Below, one piece after another: positions 1 to 8,535 of a DNA stretch of 64,000 bases (position 1 is its first letter; the number at the start of each line of letters is the position of its first letter). Source of the stretch: Fructobacillus broussonetiae (GTDB lineage Bacteria; Bacillota; Bacilli; Lactobacillales; Lactobacillaceae). A model generated the notes under the pieces. That model did no database searches. It was not told the DNA's origin and saw only the letters and a list, made by a program, of their open reading frames with translations. The position numbers and the translations under genes were made by a program. Location: NCBI RefSeq assembly GCF_018437275.1, contig NZ_JAAMFK010000001.1:186001-250000 (forward strand). The letters run 5' to 3'.

Positions 1-393
1 TGGTTTCGTTGAATCGTCTGATTTAATCAAATCATAGACTAATTGCTGCTTCTTTTCATCTGTGTACAGGCTTCCGGCACCCAAAATGAATCCGATCCGG
101 GTCTGACTTGCCCGTAACAAAGAAATCAATCTTGTAGATAAGTCAACTTGTAAGTACGCTTTCTTCGGTTCGCAACTAAAAGCATCGATAATGACGTCAA
201 TGCCCTTAAAATCCTCATGGTTTAAGTAAAATGCGTCTTTAACTAACAACTCAACGGATGGATACTGATCCTTCAATTGATTCAGTTTTTCAACGTTTCG
301 ACCGTTGGCCACAACCTCTAAATTCTGCTTCAGAGCTTCCTGTACCAATTCTGAACCGGCCATGCCCGTTGCACCAATAATAAGTACTTTCAT
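1..393 (-). CDS. NAD(P)-binding Rossmann protein (NmrA/YwnB-like), 3' end outside window
   Basis: Reading from the ATG at 393, the protein starts MKVLIIGATGMAGSELV, a typical beta-alpha-beta nucleotide-binding turn (GATGMAG, residues 7-13). It continues for 131 codons without a stop to the window edge, so the C-terminus is missing. The start is set by a GGAGG site (complement of 403-407). The fold belongs to the atypical short-chain dehydrogenase group (NAD(P)H-binding domain, often annotated as YwnB or NmrA-like); substrate unknown. A second protein of similar type lies at 11436-12089. It is divergent from the DUF2798 gene at 583. The family call rests on the N-terminal motif and general pattern only. 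Confidence 0.75.
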   Translation of the reverse strand, partial: MKVLIIGATGMAGSELVQEALKQNLEVVANGRNVEKLNQLKDQYPSVELLVKDAFYLNHEDFKGIDVIIDAFSCEPKKAYLQVDLSTRLISLLRASQTRIGFILGAGSLYTDEKKQQLVYDLIKSDDSTKP

Positions 394-582
394 CGATAAA
401 AACCTCCATTTAGTTCTATTATAGTCTTAATCAAAATCGATGAAAGAAATAGAAGAAATAAGTTTCTTAAATGTCGTGTTTAAAGCTTATCTCAGCCCCT
501 TTTTTAATGTAATTAAATTGTTACTTACGAAGAAAATTTTTATGTGCTAGAGTAAAAAACGTTTGATAAAAGGAGAAAATAA

Positions 583-1050
583 ATGCCACGGAATTTAAAA
601 GAAGAACTTGTCTTCATGCTGGTCATGGCTGGCTTGATGGTTCTTGGAATGTCAATCTATAACGTCTACCTTGCACAAGGAATCGACAATCGTTTCTGGA
701 ATGAAATCATCTTTGGATACCCCATCGCGTTAATTGTTGCCATGTTGTTGGACTTCTTCTTAGTTGGTCCAATCGCTAAAGGAATCGCCTTCAAGGCCAT
801 TATCCCTAACTACAAGGAAAAGAGCCCAATCAAGATTGGGCTCACGATTTCTGTCTTGATGGTCCTTGGAATGGTCACTTGCATGTCACTCTTCGGTGTC
901 CTCATTAATGGTCAAGCCGTTACCATGTACGGTCACGCCTGGATCATGAACTTCATTGTTGCCCTTCCCTTGCAGCTAATCGTTGTTGCCCCAATTGCAC
1001 GCGCAGTGCTTGGTAAGGTACAAGCAAAGGCCGATGCGGTTAACGCCTAA
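583..1050 (+). CDS. DUF2798 family membrane protein
   Basis: 155 residues with four predicted membrane segments (about 10-30, 42-65, 85-108 and 120-142) arranged as two similar halves. Each half has the pattern of the DUF2798 family (a helix ending LGMSxYN-like, then a second helix ending VVAPIAR-like; here VGPIAKGIAFK and VAPIARAVLGK). This family is found in many lactic acid bacteria as an integral membrane protein of unknown function. The start is supported by AAGGAG about 8 nt upstream. It appears to be a single-gene unit, ended by the long-loop hairpin at 1116-1175. Confidence 0.8.
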   Translation: MPRNLKEELVFMLVMAGLMVLGMSIYNVYLAQGIDNRFWNEIIFGYPIALIVAMLLDFFLVGPIAKGIAFKAIIPNYKEKSPIKIGLTISVLMVLGMVTCMSLFGVLINGQAVTMYGHAWIMNFIVALPLQLIVVAPIARAVLGKVQAKADAVNA

Positions 1051-1115
1051 TTAATTGAAGTAAATGGCGACGAAGTGTTTCATTGCTTGTCATGACAATC
1101 AAAAAATAAGCATAC

Positions 1116-1175
1116 AAAAAGCCCACAGAACCGTTATTCATGGTCATCCATGTCTAATTATACTGTGGGCTTTTT
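1116..1175. terminator. Bidirectional terminator-like hairpin
   Basis: Arms aaaaagcccacag and ctgtgggcttttt are perfectly complementary across a 35-nt loop, with A-run and T-run at the two ends. It lies between the convergent DUF2798 gene and the small Met-rich gene, so it can serve both. Confidence 0.65.
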
Positions 1176-1263
1176 ATGATGGGTTTCGTTCGGGTCTGAC
1201 TTTTACAAGTAGCCAATACTTATATGGAGCATACCTAACTCCAGGTGTGAAATAATTGGCAGT

Positions 1264-1431
1264 TTAGCAGCCACGCTTGTTGCAGATGGCGGCGTACACG
1301 GCTTGAACAAACATTCCGCCGGCCATCACGTACATTGCCAGCATCATTTGCATCGTTGCAGTGAGGTAGAACGTGTAGGCCCATGCGATGGCCATCACGA
1401 TGTGGAACAAACGATTAAACGTCATGATCAT
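1264..1431 (-). CDS. Small Met-rich membrane protein with C-terminal CX4C
   Basis: A 55-residue ORF in the gap between DUF2798 and the multicopper oxidase. It starts MIMTFNRLFH, has two hydrophobic stretches (about 7-24 and 27-49), nine methionines, and ends in CNKRGC (two Cys in CX4C). The start at 1431 has an AGGAGAG site 6-9 nt upstream (complement of about 1433-1441). A second in-frame ATG at 1425 is possible. It is divergent from the multicopper oxidase with a 144-bp shared promoter region. I do not recognise the family. The Met/Cys content and the neighbour suggest a copper-related role, but that is inference. Confidence 0.7.
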   Translation of the reverse strand: MIMTFNRLFHIVMAIAWAYTFYLTATMQMMLAMYVMAGGMFVQAVYAAICNKRGC

Positions 1432-1512
1432 AACTCTCCTCTAGGTTTATTGGCATCGCTGCCTATAAAAAGCATACCATGATTTCAGAGGGCTTTAAAG
1501 CAGAATCAGTCT

Positions 1513-1549
1513 ATTTTGTAATGACAAAATATGGCCGATTATGTATACT
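1513..1549 (+). promoter_or_regulatory. Promoter and operator of the multicopper oxidase gene
   Basis: ATGACA (1521-1526), a 17-bp spacer and TATACT (1544-1549) make a good sigma-A promoter 27 nt before the start codon at 1576. A perfect inverted repeat, ATTTTGT-AATG-ACAAAAT (1513-1530), covers the -35 box, as expected for a repressor site. It does not match the CopY box TACANNTGTA. The cognate regulator is unknown. Confidence 0.6.
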
Positions 1550-1575
1550 ACCAATAGACCAATTGGAGGAAAAAT

Positions 1576-3123
1576 ATGACAGAGAAACAAGAAGTTTATA
1601 ACGACTACTTTTTCAATGAGTCAGCTTATGACTACCACGACGGTGGTTATGTACCATTGGAAGTACACGAAGCTCCTGCTTCACCATTGAACATCCCAAC
1701 GATTTTGCAACCAGACAAAGAAACAGAAAACGAAGTCTGGATGACGGTTCACGCACAACCTGGCGAAACCCAAATCTTGCCTGGTGCCAAAACGAAGACC
1801 TGGGGTTACAACCAAAGTCTCTTGGGACAAACTATTGTTTTCCATAGCGGAAAGACTTATCACGTTACGTTAAAGAATAGTTTGCCTGAATTGACGACCT
1901 TCCACTGGCACGGATTGGACGTACCTGGTCCCTTCATCGACGGTGGTTGCCACGCCCCCGTTTACCCTGGTGAATCAAAGGAAATTACCTTTACGGTGAA
2001 CCAGGAGGCCTCAACCACTTGGTTGCACGCTCACCCATGTCCTTTGACCGGTTGGGATGTCTGGCACGGACTCGCTGCCATGGCCTACGTGAAGGATGAT
2101 CACGAAGCATCATTGCCATTGCCACGCAACTACGGTGTCGATGACATTCCTGTTGTTTTGCAAGACCGTCGTTTCCACGAAGACAACCAGTGGGACTACG
2201 ATGGTGACTACGATCCTGATGGAACGGCTGGTCCAACTGCGATGTTGAATGGTACGGTTAACCCAACCTTCGACGTTACGACACAAAAGCTCCGCCTTCG
2301 TTTCTTAGACGGATCAAACCGTCGCGAATGGCGTTTGCACTTGTCAGATGACCTCGTGATGACGCAAATCGCTGGTGACGGTGGTTTGTTGCCAGAACCA
2401 GTCAAGATGACGAAGTTGATGATTACCTGTGCCGAACGTGCCGAAGTGATCTTGGACTTCAAGGACTACAAGGCCGGCGATAAGGTAACCCTTTACTCAG
2501 ACGACTGCCCTATCTTGACCTTTAACATCAAGGAATTTGCAGCAGATGACACTGAATTACCTGCTCAATTGAACGAAATCAACTACCCCGAACCTAACAA
2601 GGACGACTTGGTCCACCAAGTCGTTTTGTCAGGAACTGACGAAGAAGTTGGTATCAACGGGAAGAAGTTCGGTATGATGCGTATCGATGACCGCCAAGAA
2701 CTTGGCAAATCCGAATACTGGGACATCACGAACACAAACGACTGCTGCGGTGGTATGTTGCACCCTTACCACATGCACGGTGGTTCATTCCAAATCGTTT
2801 CACGTAACGGTGAAGCGCCCTACCCTAACGAAATGGGATTGAAGGATACGGTTTCGGTTAACCCTGGTGAAACGGTTCGTATCAAGATGCGCTTCAACTT
2901 CGAAGGTGTCTTCATGTACCACTGTCACATCATCGAACACGAAGATGGCGGTATGATGGCCCAGATGCAAGTTTACACGCAAGAAAATCCATACAAGAAG
3001 TACGATTTGATGCCAATGCACGTTTTGATGAATGCCTTGGCCGAAGAACGTGGCTGCAAGGTTGAAGAATTAAAGATTTCAGCCCTTGATTCATACAAGA
3101 AGATGGGCATGGATATGTGCTAA
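1576..3123 (+). CDS. Multicopper oxidase (CotA/CueO/SufI type)
   Basis: 515 residues, normal for a three-cupredoxin-domain multicopper oxidase. All four copper-binding segments are visible: HWHG at 110-113, HAH at 151-153, HPYHMHG at 396-402, and HCHIIEHEDGGM at 449-460 with the type-1 Cys450 and a following Met as axial ligand. Such enzymes couple one-electron oxidation of phenols, Cu(I) or amines to reduction of O2 to water; the lactobacillal members have been studied as amine-degrading laccases (family knowledge). No signal peptide or Tat motif is seen, so a cytoplasmic location is likely. Start supported by TTGGAGG 7 nt upstream. Ends at a strong hairpin (3147-3176). Substrate not predictable. 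Confidence 0.93.
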   Translation: MTEKQEVYNDYFFNESAYDYHDGGYVPLEVHEAPASPLNIPTILQPDKETENEVWMTVHAQPGETQILPGAKTKTWGYNQSLLGQTIVFHSGKTYHVTLKNSLPELTTFHWHGLDVPGPFIDGGCHAPVYPGESKEITFTVNQEASTTWLHAHPCPLTGWDVWHGLAAMAYVKDDHEASLPLPRNYGVDDIPVVLQDRRFHEDNQWDYDGDYDPDGTAGPTAMLNGTVNPTFDVTTQKLRLRFLDGSNRREWRLHLSDDLVMTQIAGDGGLLPEPVKMTKLMITCAERAEVILDFKDYKAGDKVTLYSDDCPILTFNIKEFAADDTELPAQLNEINYPEPNKDDLVHQVVLSGTDEEVGINGKKFGMMRIDDRQELGKSEYWDITNTNDCCGGMLHPYHMHGGSFQIVSRNGEAPYPNEMGLKDTVSVNPGETVRIKMRFNFEGVFMYHCHIIEHEDGGMMAQMQVYTQENPYKKYDLMPMHVLMNALAEERGCKVEELKISALDSYKKMGMDMC

Positions 3124-3146
3124 TGTTTAGCTAATGTCAAAGTCAG

Positions 3147-3176
3147 AGCCGTGGGCGTCTCGCCCGCGGCTTTTTT
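3147..3176 (+). terminator. Intrinsic terminator of the multicopper oxidase gene
   Basis: GC-rich stem AGCCGTGGGCG / CGCCCGCGGCT (one G-U pair) with 3-nt loop, followed by six Ts. An inverted near-copy of the same hairpin lies at 5401-5430. Confidence 0.9.
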
Positions 3177-3252
3177 CTGCGAAAATGTTGGTTTAGTGTT
3201 CTGTTCTAGTGACTGAAAACGCCCCTTCTTTTCTTATTCAAACATCCTTTAT

Positions 3253-3282
3253 TTGGCGTTAAGACAAAAGATTGATTATAAT
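3253..3282 (+). promoter_or_regulatory. Promoter of the marR-type gene
   Basis: TTGGCG (3253-3258), 18-bp spacer, TATAAT (3277-3282), about 34 nt before the start codon at 3316. Confidence 0.55.
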
Positions 3283-3315
3283 GTGTTGTAGACTTCAGTC
3301 AAAGGACAAAAGAGC

Positions 3316-3741
3316 ATGAGCAAGGCAAACGAATTAAACTACCTAATGCGAAACATTCAAATCAATGAGCAGCGCTTGTACAGTGAAAGCACGAAGGAAT
3401 ACCCTCTTTCAACTTCGCAAGCACGGACGCTGGGCTATATCGAAAACAACCCGGGGGTGAATCAAAAAGATCTCTCGGATCATTTCAACATTCGCGGTGC
3501 CAGTACGTCAGTCATTATTAAGAAACTTGTTGAAGGCGGGTACGTAAAAAAAGAAGCTAGTCGTGGCTCTCAAGACCGGTCGAACAAGCTTTACATAACC
3601 GATGAAGGACTCACCCTTTCACATGAGCTTCGTGGTTTATTGTCGAATATTGAAGACACCATTCTCGACGGTTTAACCGAAGAAGAAATCGATGCGCTCA
3701 TCCGTCTGCTCACAAAGATTAATCAAAAGTTCGTTGAATAA
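3316..3741 (+). CDS. MarR family transcriptional regulator
   Basis: 141 residues, the normal size for MarR. A winged helix-turn-helix is visible in the middle: residues about 35-60 carry TLGYIENNPGVNQKDLSDHF, then the recognition helix region ASTSVIIKKLVEGGYVKKE, then the wing RGSQDRSNKLYITDEG. N- and C-terminal helices would form the dimer interface. Start preceded by AAAGGAC. The gene is convergent with the DHA2 exporter and shares its terminator, so it is a good candidate regulator of that exporter: TTAG-CTAA palindromes lie in the exporter's upstream region (5287-5321). Ligand unknown. Confidence 0.88.
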   Translation: MSKANELNYLMRNIQINEQRLYSESTKEYPLSTSQARTLGYIENNPGVNQKDLSDHFNIRGASTSVIIKKLVEGGYVKKEASRGSQDRSNKLYITDEGLTLSHELRGLLSNIEDTILDGLTEEEIDALIRLLTKINQKFVE

Positions 3742-3785
3742 AAAAGACCTGACAAGATCGATTATCCTGTCAGGCCTTTTTATTT
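3742..3785. terminator. Bidirectional terminator between marR and the MFS exporter
   Basis: CCTGACA / TGTCAGG stem flanked by an A-run on the left and a T-run on the right. Confidence 0.8.
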
Positions 3786-3826
3786 GTAAGCTAAATTTAT
3801 ATTAATATTTTAAATACGGTTATTTA

Positions 3827-5245
3827 TTACTTTTCCTTCTTTGTAATGAGCAAAGAAATCAAAATACCAACGAAACCAACTGCCGTTGCAAGCCACAAAG
3901 AAGCTTGTGCGCCGACAATCAAAGCTGAATGAGCGTCTGTGACGTATTGTCCGGCATTTTGAACCAATTCGGTCTTTGATGGCATGTTGTTTGTTGTCAC
4001 GGATTGCATAACTGAAACCAAAGTAGCTGTTCCAATTGATGCCCCAACCTGGCGAACCATGTTGTTACCGGCTGAACCATGAGAAACATCGTCCTTTGGA
4101 AGGGATTGGATACCAATGGTTCCAGCTGGCATCAAGGCGAACGTCAAACCAACGTTACGCAATGCGTAGATGGCGACAACCACCCAGATTGGTGTCGTCA
4201 ATGAGATGAATGAAAGCACCAAAGTAGAAATGGTCATCAAAGTGATACCAAAGATAACCACTTGGCGGCCCTTGTTCTTCTCAACGAACTTTCCAGAAAT
4301 TGGAGCCAAGAAGAACATGACCAAGGCACCAGGAAGAAGCGTCAATCCTGAATCCAAGGCAGACAAGCCACGGGCCGTTTGCAAGTACAGTGGCAAGATG
4401 AATTCAACGGCAACCATTGAAATCTGAGCGATGGCACCGATAACAGAAGTGGCTGCGAAGTTACGCGTCTTGAAGATGTTAAGGTTAAGCATTGGATCAG
4501 AAACAGCGATTTGACGCCAAATCCAACCAATAACAAGAACCAATCCACCAAGAACGTAAGGCGTTGAGTGACCGTTTACCCAGCCGTAGCTAGAGATTTG
4601 TGAAATTCCGTAAAGCAAACCTCCAAAACCAAGAGTCGACAACAAAACGGACAATGGGTCCAACTTCGTTCCCTTGTGAGGCACAACATCAGCCATAAAG
4701 AAGACTGACAAAACCAAAGCAAGAACAATGACTGGCAAAGTGACACCAAAAATCCAGTGCCAGTTAACCGTATCAACGATGTAACCACCCAAGGTTGGAC
4801 CAATGGCCGGTGACAAACCGAATACAAGGCCAAGCAACATCGTTGGCTTTGAAGATTCTTCCTTGTCGAAAACAGAGAAAAGAATCGTCATTGAAAGGCC
4901 GGATAAGATACCAGCACCGACTGCTTGGATAACACGTCCGGCCATCAAAATACCGAAGTTTCCTGAGAGGAATGCCGTGGTCGTTCCAATTAAGAAGATA
5001 GCCAAAGCAGATGAAACTAACTTCTTCGTATCGAAATGATCAGCTAACCAAGCAGAAATTGGAATCAAGATTCCACCAATCAGAGCAAAGACTGTTGAAA
5101 GCCAGTTTGCACTTGAAACTGAAACATTGAAATCCGCGATGATTGCTGGTTGCGCAACAGACAAAATCGTCTGGTTCATCATCCCGACAAAAGCACTCAA
5201 CACAACTACTGTTGCGAGAAGTGCGCGGTTATATGTCTTTTTCAT
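3827..5245 (-). CDS. MFS drug exporter, DHA2 (EmrB/QacA) family
   Basis: 472 residues with about 14 hydrophobic segments, the DHA2 pattern. The first segment holds a motif-C-like region and the sequence MMNQTILSVAQPAIIADFNVS, characteristic of EmrB/QacA proton-coupled drug exporters (conserved pattern LDxTIVNVALP). The N-terminus MKKTYNRALLATVV shows no signal peptide beyond the first helix. RBS AGGAGT before ATG. Likely exports cationic or amphipathic compounds through the cell membrane; substrate not predictable. Upstream lie two TTAG-CTAA palindromes, a possible MarR-type operator. Confidence 0.9.
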   Translation of the reverse strand: MKKTYNRALLATVVVLSAFVGMMNQTILSVAQPAIIADFNVSVSSANWLSTVFALIGGILIPISAWLADHFDTKKLVSSALAIFLIGTTTAFLSGNFGILMAGRVIQAVGAGILSGLSMTILFSVFDKEESSKPTMLLGLVFGLSPAIGPTLGGYIVDTVNWHWIFGVTLPVIVLALVLSVFFMADVVPHKGTKLDPLSVLLSTLGFGGLLYGISQISSYGWVNGHSTPYVLGGLVLVIGWIWRQIAVSDPMLNLNIFKTRNFAATSVIGAIAQISMVAVEFILPLYLQTARGLSALDSGLTLLPGALVMFFLAPISGKFVEKNKGRQVVIFGITLMTISTLVLSFISLTTPIWVVVAIYALRNVGLTFALMPAGTIGIQSLPKDDVSHGSAGNNMVRQVGASIGTATLVSVMQSVTTNNMPSKTELVQNAGQYVTDAHSALIVGAQASLWLATAVGFVGILISLLITKKEK

Positions 5246-5286
5246 AAAACATACTCCTATCTATTTTTTACTGCAAATTAGATCAA

Positions 5287-5321
5287 TTAGCTAACTATTG
5301 CGTACCAAGTTAGTTAACTAA
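5287..5321 (-). promoter_or_regulatory. Candidate operator pair upstream of the MFS exporter
   Basis: TTAGCTAA (5287-5294) and TTAGTTAACTAA (5310-5321) are perfect palindromes sharing TTAG/CTAA ends and lie 42-76 bp upstream of the exporter start. This arrangement is usual for MarR-type dimers; the convergent MarR protein (3316-3741) is the natural candidate. No fully convincing -35/-10 pair was found. Confidence 0.5.
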
Positions 5322-5400
5322 TTTGCTCTGACAAGTATACACCCCGATTAAAAAAATGCAAACAAAATAATAAAAAAGATTTTTTATCTTCAAAAGTCAA

Positions 5401-5430
5401 AGCCGCGGGCGCCTCGCCCACGGCTTTTTT
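5401..5430 (+). terminator. Orphan terminator-like hairpin
   Basis: AGCCGCGGGCG / CGCCCACGGCT stem followed by TTTTTT on the + strand. No + strand gene lies upstream within 1.6 kb (the intervening gene is on the - strand). It is the reverse complement, apart from the loop, of the hairpin at 3147-3171. Confidence 0.55.
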
Positions 5431-5475
5431 CTTACAAACTTGTAAGCATGTTCCCTCCCCCTTTTGTTCTATAAT
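5431..5475 (+). promoter_or_regulatory. Operator-like palindrome and -10 box of the ybjQ-like gene
   Basis: CTTACAA-AC-TTGTAAG (5431-5446) is a perfect inverted repeat. A TATAAT box lies at 5470-5475, 27 nt before the start codon at 5503. No good -35 box at 17 bp. Confidence 0.45.
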
Positions 5476-5502
5476 AAAAACATCATAAGGAGGCAATGTT
5501 AT

Positions 5503-5811
5503 ATGCTTATCTCAACCACAGAAAACATCGGTAAGGACTACGAAGTACTTGGAGAAGTTTTCGGAGTAACCACACAGTCACGTGACCTTGTAAGCAACTT
5601 TGGTGCCAGCTTGAAAAACCTCGTTGGAGGTGAAATCAAAGGCTACACGCAGATGCTTCACACTTCTCGTGAAGAAGCCATTCAGCGCATGACCGAAGAA
5701 GCTGAATCAAAGGGCGCCGACGCCATTGTGATGATGCGTTTCGAATCTGGTTCAATTGGCAATGACATGCAATCTGTTGTGGCCTATGGAACGGCCGTAA
5801 AGTGCCGCTAA
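5503..5811 (+). CDS. YbjQ/UPF0145 family protein
   Basis: 102 residues starting [22 protein letters not shown], the signature start of the UPF0145 (YbjQ) heavy-metal-binding-like family, followed by the conserved stretch [24 protein letters not shown]. The fold is a small pentameric alpha/beta protein of unknown function (family knowledge). An in-frame ATG 39 nt earlier exists, but the AAGGAGG at 5487-5493 fits only the start at 5503. Monocistronic. It ends at the terminator that forms the left copy of the 51-bp direct repeat. Confidence 0.9.
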   Translation: MLISTTENIGKDYEVLGEVFGVTTQSRDLVSNFGASLKNLVGGEIKGYTQMLHTSREEAIQRMTEEAESKGADAIVMMRFESGSIGNDMQSVVAYGTAVKCR

Positions 5812-5848
5812 TTTGGATATTGTATCCTAACTCTCCCTAAGTCAAGTT

Positions 5849-5899
5849 AAAAAAGCACCTCGATGCGGAAACATCGAGGTGCTTTTTGTTGTGTGTACT
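5849..5899. repeat. Left copy of 51-bp perfect direct repeat (bidirectional terminator)
   Basis: Contains the stem gcacctcgatg / catcgaggtgc with loop cggaaa, A6 before and T5 after, then gttgtgtgtact. Identical over 51 bases to 8847-8897. Acts as terminator for the ybjQ-like gene (+) and for the helicase gene (-). Confidence 0.97.
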
Positions 5900-5916
5900 T
5901 ATTCAATAAATAAGAT

Positions 5917-8535
5917 TTATCTTTTATTGTATTGTTCAATAATATCCATCATGATTTTTGAATTCTTAATGCCAGAATAAAGAGAACGATCGCCGATAAC
6001 ATAGAGCTTTTCTTTAGAACGAGTAACAGCCACATTTGCGATATTAGCTGTCTTGAATGCCCACGAAGCCGAACTTTTGCTGTCATAATCAGCTCCAAGA
6101 ACAAAAATAACAATTTTATTTTCTTTTCCTTGGAACGTGTGAACTGTTCCAATGGAGTTTGTTGGAATAATTGTCGTTAATTCCTTATTGCGTCTTAAAG
6201 CAGCTACAATCGACTTAAATGGTGAAATAATGTAGATGTCCTTAGCTGCAACTTCGTTGTTCTGAGTCAACTTTTTAACCAACTGAACGGCAGCCAGATT
6301 TTGTTCCTTAACGACTTTATCACTGGCCCTTCCAGAAATATCTAACCATTTAGCAGTTCCCTTAGATCCGACCTTTCCTTGTACCATTCGGTCATTGTAA
6401 GAAAGCTTGTTCGAAATTTCAAACATAGGACTAGAACATCTTCTGTGCACTGTCAAAGGAATTCCGATTCGTTCAACATCTATTGTGAAGCCAAAGCTAC
6501 TTCCATCATCAATCAAGTTTTGAACAGACAGGTCAGCTTGCACATAGTTCTGTGAGACTTGATTTAATTTGGCAAGGTAATCGAATAGCTTCTGGTCCAT
6601 TGTTTGGACTGGTGTAATCTGTTGTGGATCACCAACGGCTAAAACTTTTTTAGCACGAGCGATAGAGCCAACAGCTGCAGCTGGAACAGCCTGCCCTGCT
6701 TCATCAATAAACAAATTGCCGAGTGAGTTTTCACTGAAATGATCAAACATCTTTCCGAAACTAGCAAAAGTGGTTGAAATAACAGGGATGGCGAAGTTAA
6801 TCCAGTGCCAAGCTTCTGCTAGGACTTCTGAATGTTCGGAAAAGCGATTCTTCTGTTTGAAAACCAAGCGGGCATTCTCAAGATTCTTATATTGCTTAAT
6901 CAAGAACTGCTTACGAACAGCTAGTGCTAAAATAAACAGTTCTGTCTGCTTTACTCGGTACTCACGGTTAAAGAACGGATTTCCCATTTGAATCTCATCT
7001 CGATTTAAATCACGATTAAATAACTGATTATCGTATCCATTAATATCACCAGATAAAGAAATAATTACAGCTAAGTCTTTTTCAATGGAATCCAGTGAAG
7101 ACCTTAACGTTTCGACTTTTCGAACTGAGTCTTTCATCTCATTTTCAATGGTTGCTAACTGACTCTTAATATTTTCAACTTTCTCTTTACGTTGCTTAGT
7201 TGCTTCAGGCAATAAAAAACTTAAGAAAGAGATTGAAGAAGCAAATTTAGTAAGGAAAGAATGATTAGTTGCATGCTCGGATAGGTCTCTTTCCATGCTA
7301 TGCAGTTCTAATGTCAAATCAGCTTGTTTTGTTTTCTTTAATGTTACGGAATCTTCTAATTCTGCTAAACGTTTTTGCTTGTCCTTTTTTTCCGTTATTA
7401 ATTTCGCTTTTTTATCGAAGTTCTTCTGAAGCGCATCACGTTGTCCAGAAAGATCGTTATAAAGTTCTTTAAACTGACGGTAAATATTTGTCTGATCTAA
7501 ACTGTTTTCTGATTTCAATTTTTCAACAATTGTACTAATAGTCGAATCAAGAACATTTAGATTAGCTCTTTTACCACCTTCACGAGAAAATTCACCCCAG
7601 CGTGGTTCACTGTTACCGTTGTCGTCTTCTCCCTCGTTAAAATAACCAATATCCCTTACAGCGGAAAGGAACTCTCCATGAATTGCTCCCGCATCAGGCA
7701 ATTCCGCAACGATATTACGAACAGCATCATTGTTACTACTTGCCACTAAGATTTCCAAATCAGAAATCTTCTTATCCAAAAATTCGAGCGTTCCCCTTTT
7801 TTTGTAAGACACCCGAACTTCTTCTCCTCCCTTTACAGCAGTTTCAGGAGAATCCACAATTAATTTAGCCTGCTTTACGATGTAATCAGCAAAGATTTCC
7901 TTCAAGAGTGTTGTTTTACCTGTTCCTGGAGGCCCATTGACACCCTGTATCGCTTCATTATCAAGTACGTTCGTTGTGACGTTTACAGCAACCTGCTGCA
8001 TTAGGCTTAATGAATATTCAGGATTGGAAGGAAAACGGCCTAGTGGATAATATTTAGGCTGTGTATATTCTTTGACCTTTTCTTCATCGTTAAAGTCGAC
8101 AAACGGCTCATTTTGAGATGTTCCATTAATGTACTTTGATAAATTTTTATTATCTGGTAAGCTTTGCCCCCAATTCAAATCATTTAAATAGAACGAATGC
8201 ATGTGATCATCATTATCGAATTTTGTAACAACAGAAAAACGCATATTGTCATACGACTTCGCATACTTTGTGACCATTCGATTGAACGCGTCTTCAAAGT
8301 CTAAGTCACCAAAATCGCTAGCTAGTTTATTCCAGAGCCTTTTCTCACACTGATCAGCCCTAACATTCACAAAATTCTCCACTGTTGTTTCGTAATAAAG
8401 TAAACCGCAGGCAGACAAGTAAACATTGTACTTAGCAAATTCCAATTCATGACTCTTCTTATTAACATCAAAAGAAACCTTCAAACGAAAGCGATTTGAA
8501 TCTTCTGGATTTATAAAAGATTCGACAAAGTTCAT
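5917..8535 (-). CDS. SF1 (UPF1-like, AAA_11/AAA_12) helicase with internal coiled coil
   Basis: 872 residues. Motif I (Walker A) GPPGTGKT is at 201-208; Walker B IDEAG with D611-E612; then DPQQ shortly after, RRCSSP-type motif near 700, TVHTFQGKE at 797-805 and VAVTRSKEKLYVIGD (motif VI) near 838. This set is that of UPF1/Dna2-type superfamily 1 helicases. Between Walker A and Walker B sits a long insert (about 350-500) rich in K/E/L heptads, a likely coiled coil, with a hydrophobic patch near 440. The first 190 residues match no domain I know. The start overlaps the stop of the upstream 82-aa ORF (ATGA) and has no Shine-Dalgarno of its own. Base composition is visibly more A/T-rich than the neighbours. 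Possible roles: phage defence or nucleic acid repair; unproven. Confidence 0.85.
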   Translation of the reverse strand: MNFVESFINPEDSNRFRLKVSFDVNKKSHELEFAKYNVYLSACGLLYYETTVENFVNVRADQCEKRLWNKLASDFGDLDFEDAFNRMVTKYAKSYDNMRFSVVTKFDNDDHMHSFYLNDLNWGQSLPDNKNLSKYINGTSQNEPFVDFNDEEKVKEYTQPKYYPLGRFPSNPEYSLSLMQQVAVNVTTNVLDNEAIQGVNGPPGTGKTTLLKEIFADYIVKQAKLIVDSPETAVKGGEEVRVSYKKRGTLEFLDKKISDLEILVASSNNDAVRNIVAELPDAGAIHGEFLSAVRDIGYFNEGEDDNGNSEPRWGEFSREGGKRANLNVLDSTISTIVEKLKSENSLDQTNIYRQFKELYNDLSGQRDALQKNFDKKAKLITEKKDKQKRLAELEDSVTLKKTKQADLTLELHSMERDLSEHATNHSFLTKFASSISFLSFLLPEATKQRKEKVENIKSQLATIENEMKDSVRKVETLRSSLDSIEKDLAVIISLSGDINGYDNQLFNRDLNRDEIQMGNPFFNREYRVKQTELFILALAVRKQFLIKQYKNLENARLVFKQKNRFSEHSEVLAEAWHWINFAIPVISTTFASFGKMFDHFSENSLGNLFIDEAGQAVPAAAVGSIARAKKVLAVGDPQQITPVQTMDQKLFDYLAKLNQVSQNYVQADLSVQNLIDDGSSFGFTIDVERIGIPLTVHRRCSSPMFEISNKLSYNDRMVQGKVGSKGTAKWLDISGRASDKVVKEQNLAAVQLVKKLTQNNEVAAKDIYIISPFKSIVAALRRNKELTTIIPTNSIGTVHTFQGKENKIVIFVLGADYDSKSSASWAFKTANIANVAVTRSKEKLYVIGDRSLYSGIKNSKIMMDIIEQYNKR

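Noticed and set aside
1064-1255. 63-aa + strand ORF after the DUF2798 gene
   Set aside because: It runs through the 1116-1175 hairpin, has no ribosome site and no family features; the real small gene is on the other strand (1264-1431).
1513-1530. ATTTTGT-AATG-ACAAAAT as a CopY box
   Set aside because: Spacing and half-sites do not match; kept only as an unknown operator.
5431-5446. CTTACAA-AC-TTGTAAG as a copper (CopY) box
   Set aside because: CopY boxes read TACA-2 nt-TGTA; here the half-sites are 4 nt apart (TACA-AACT-TGTA), so only a general operator is claimed.
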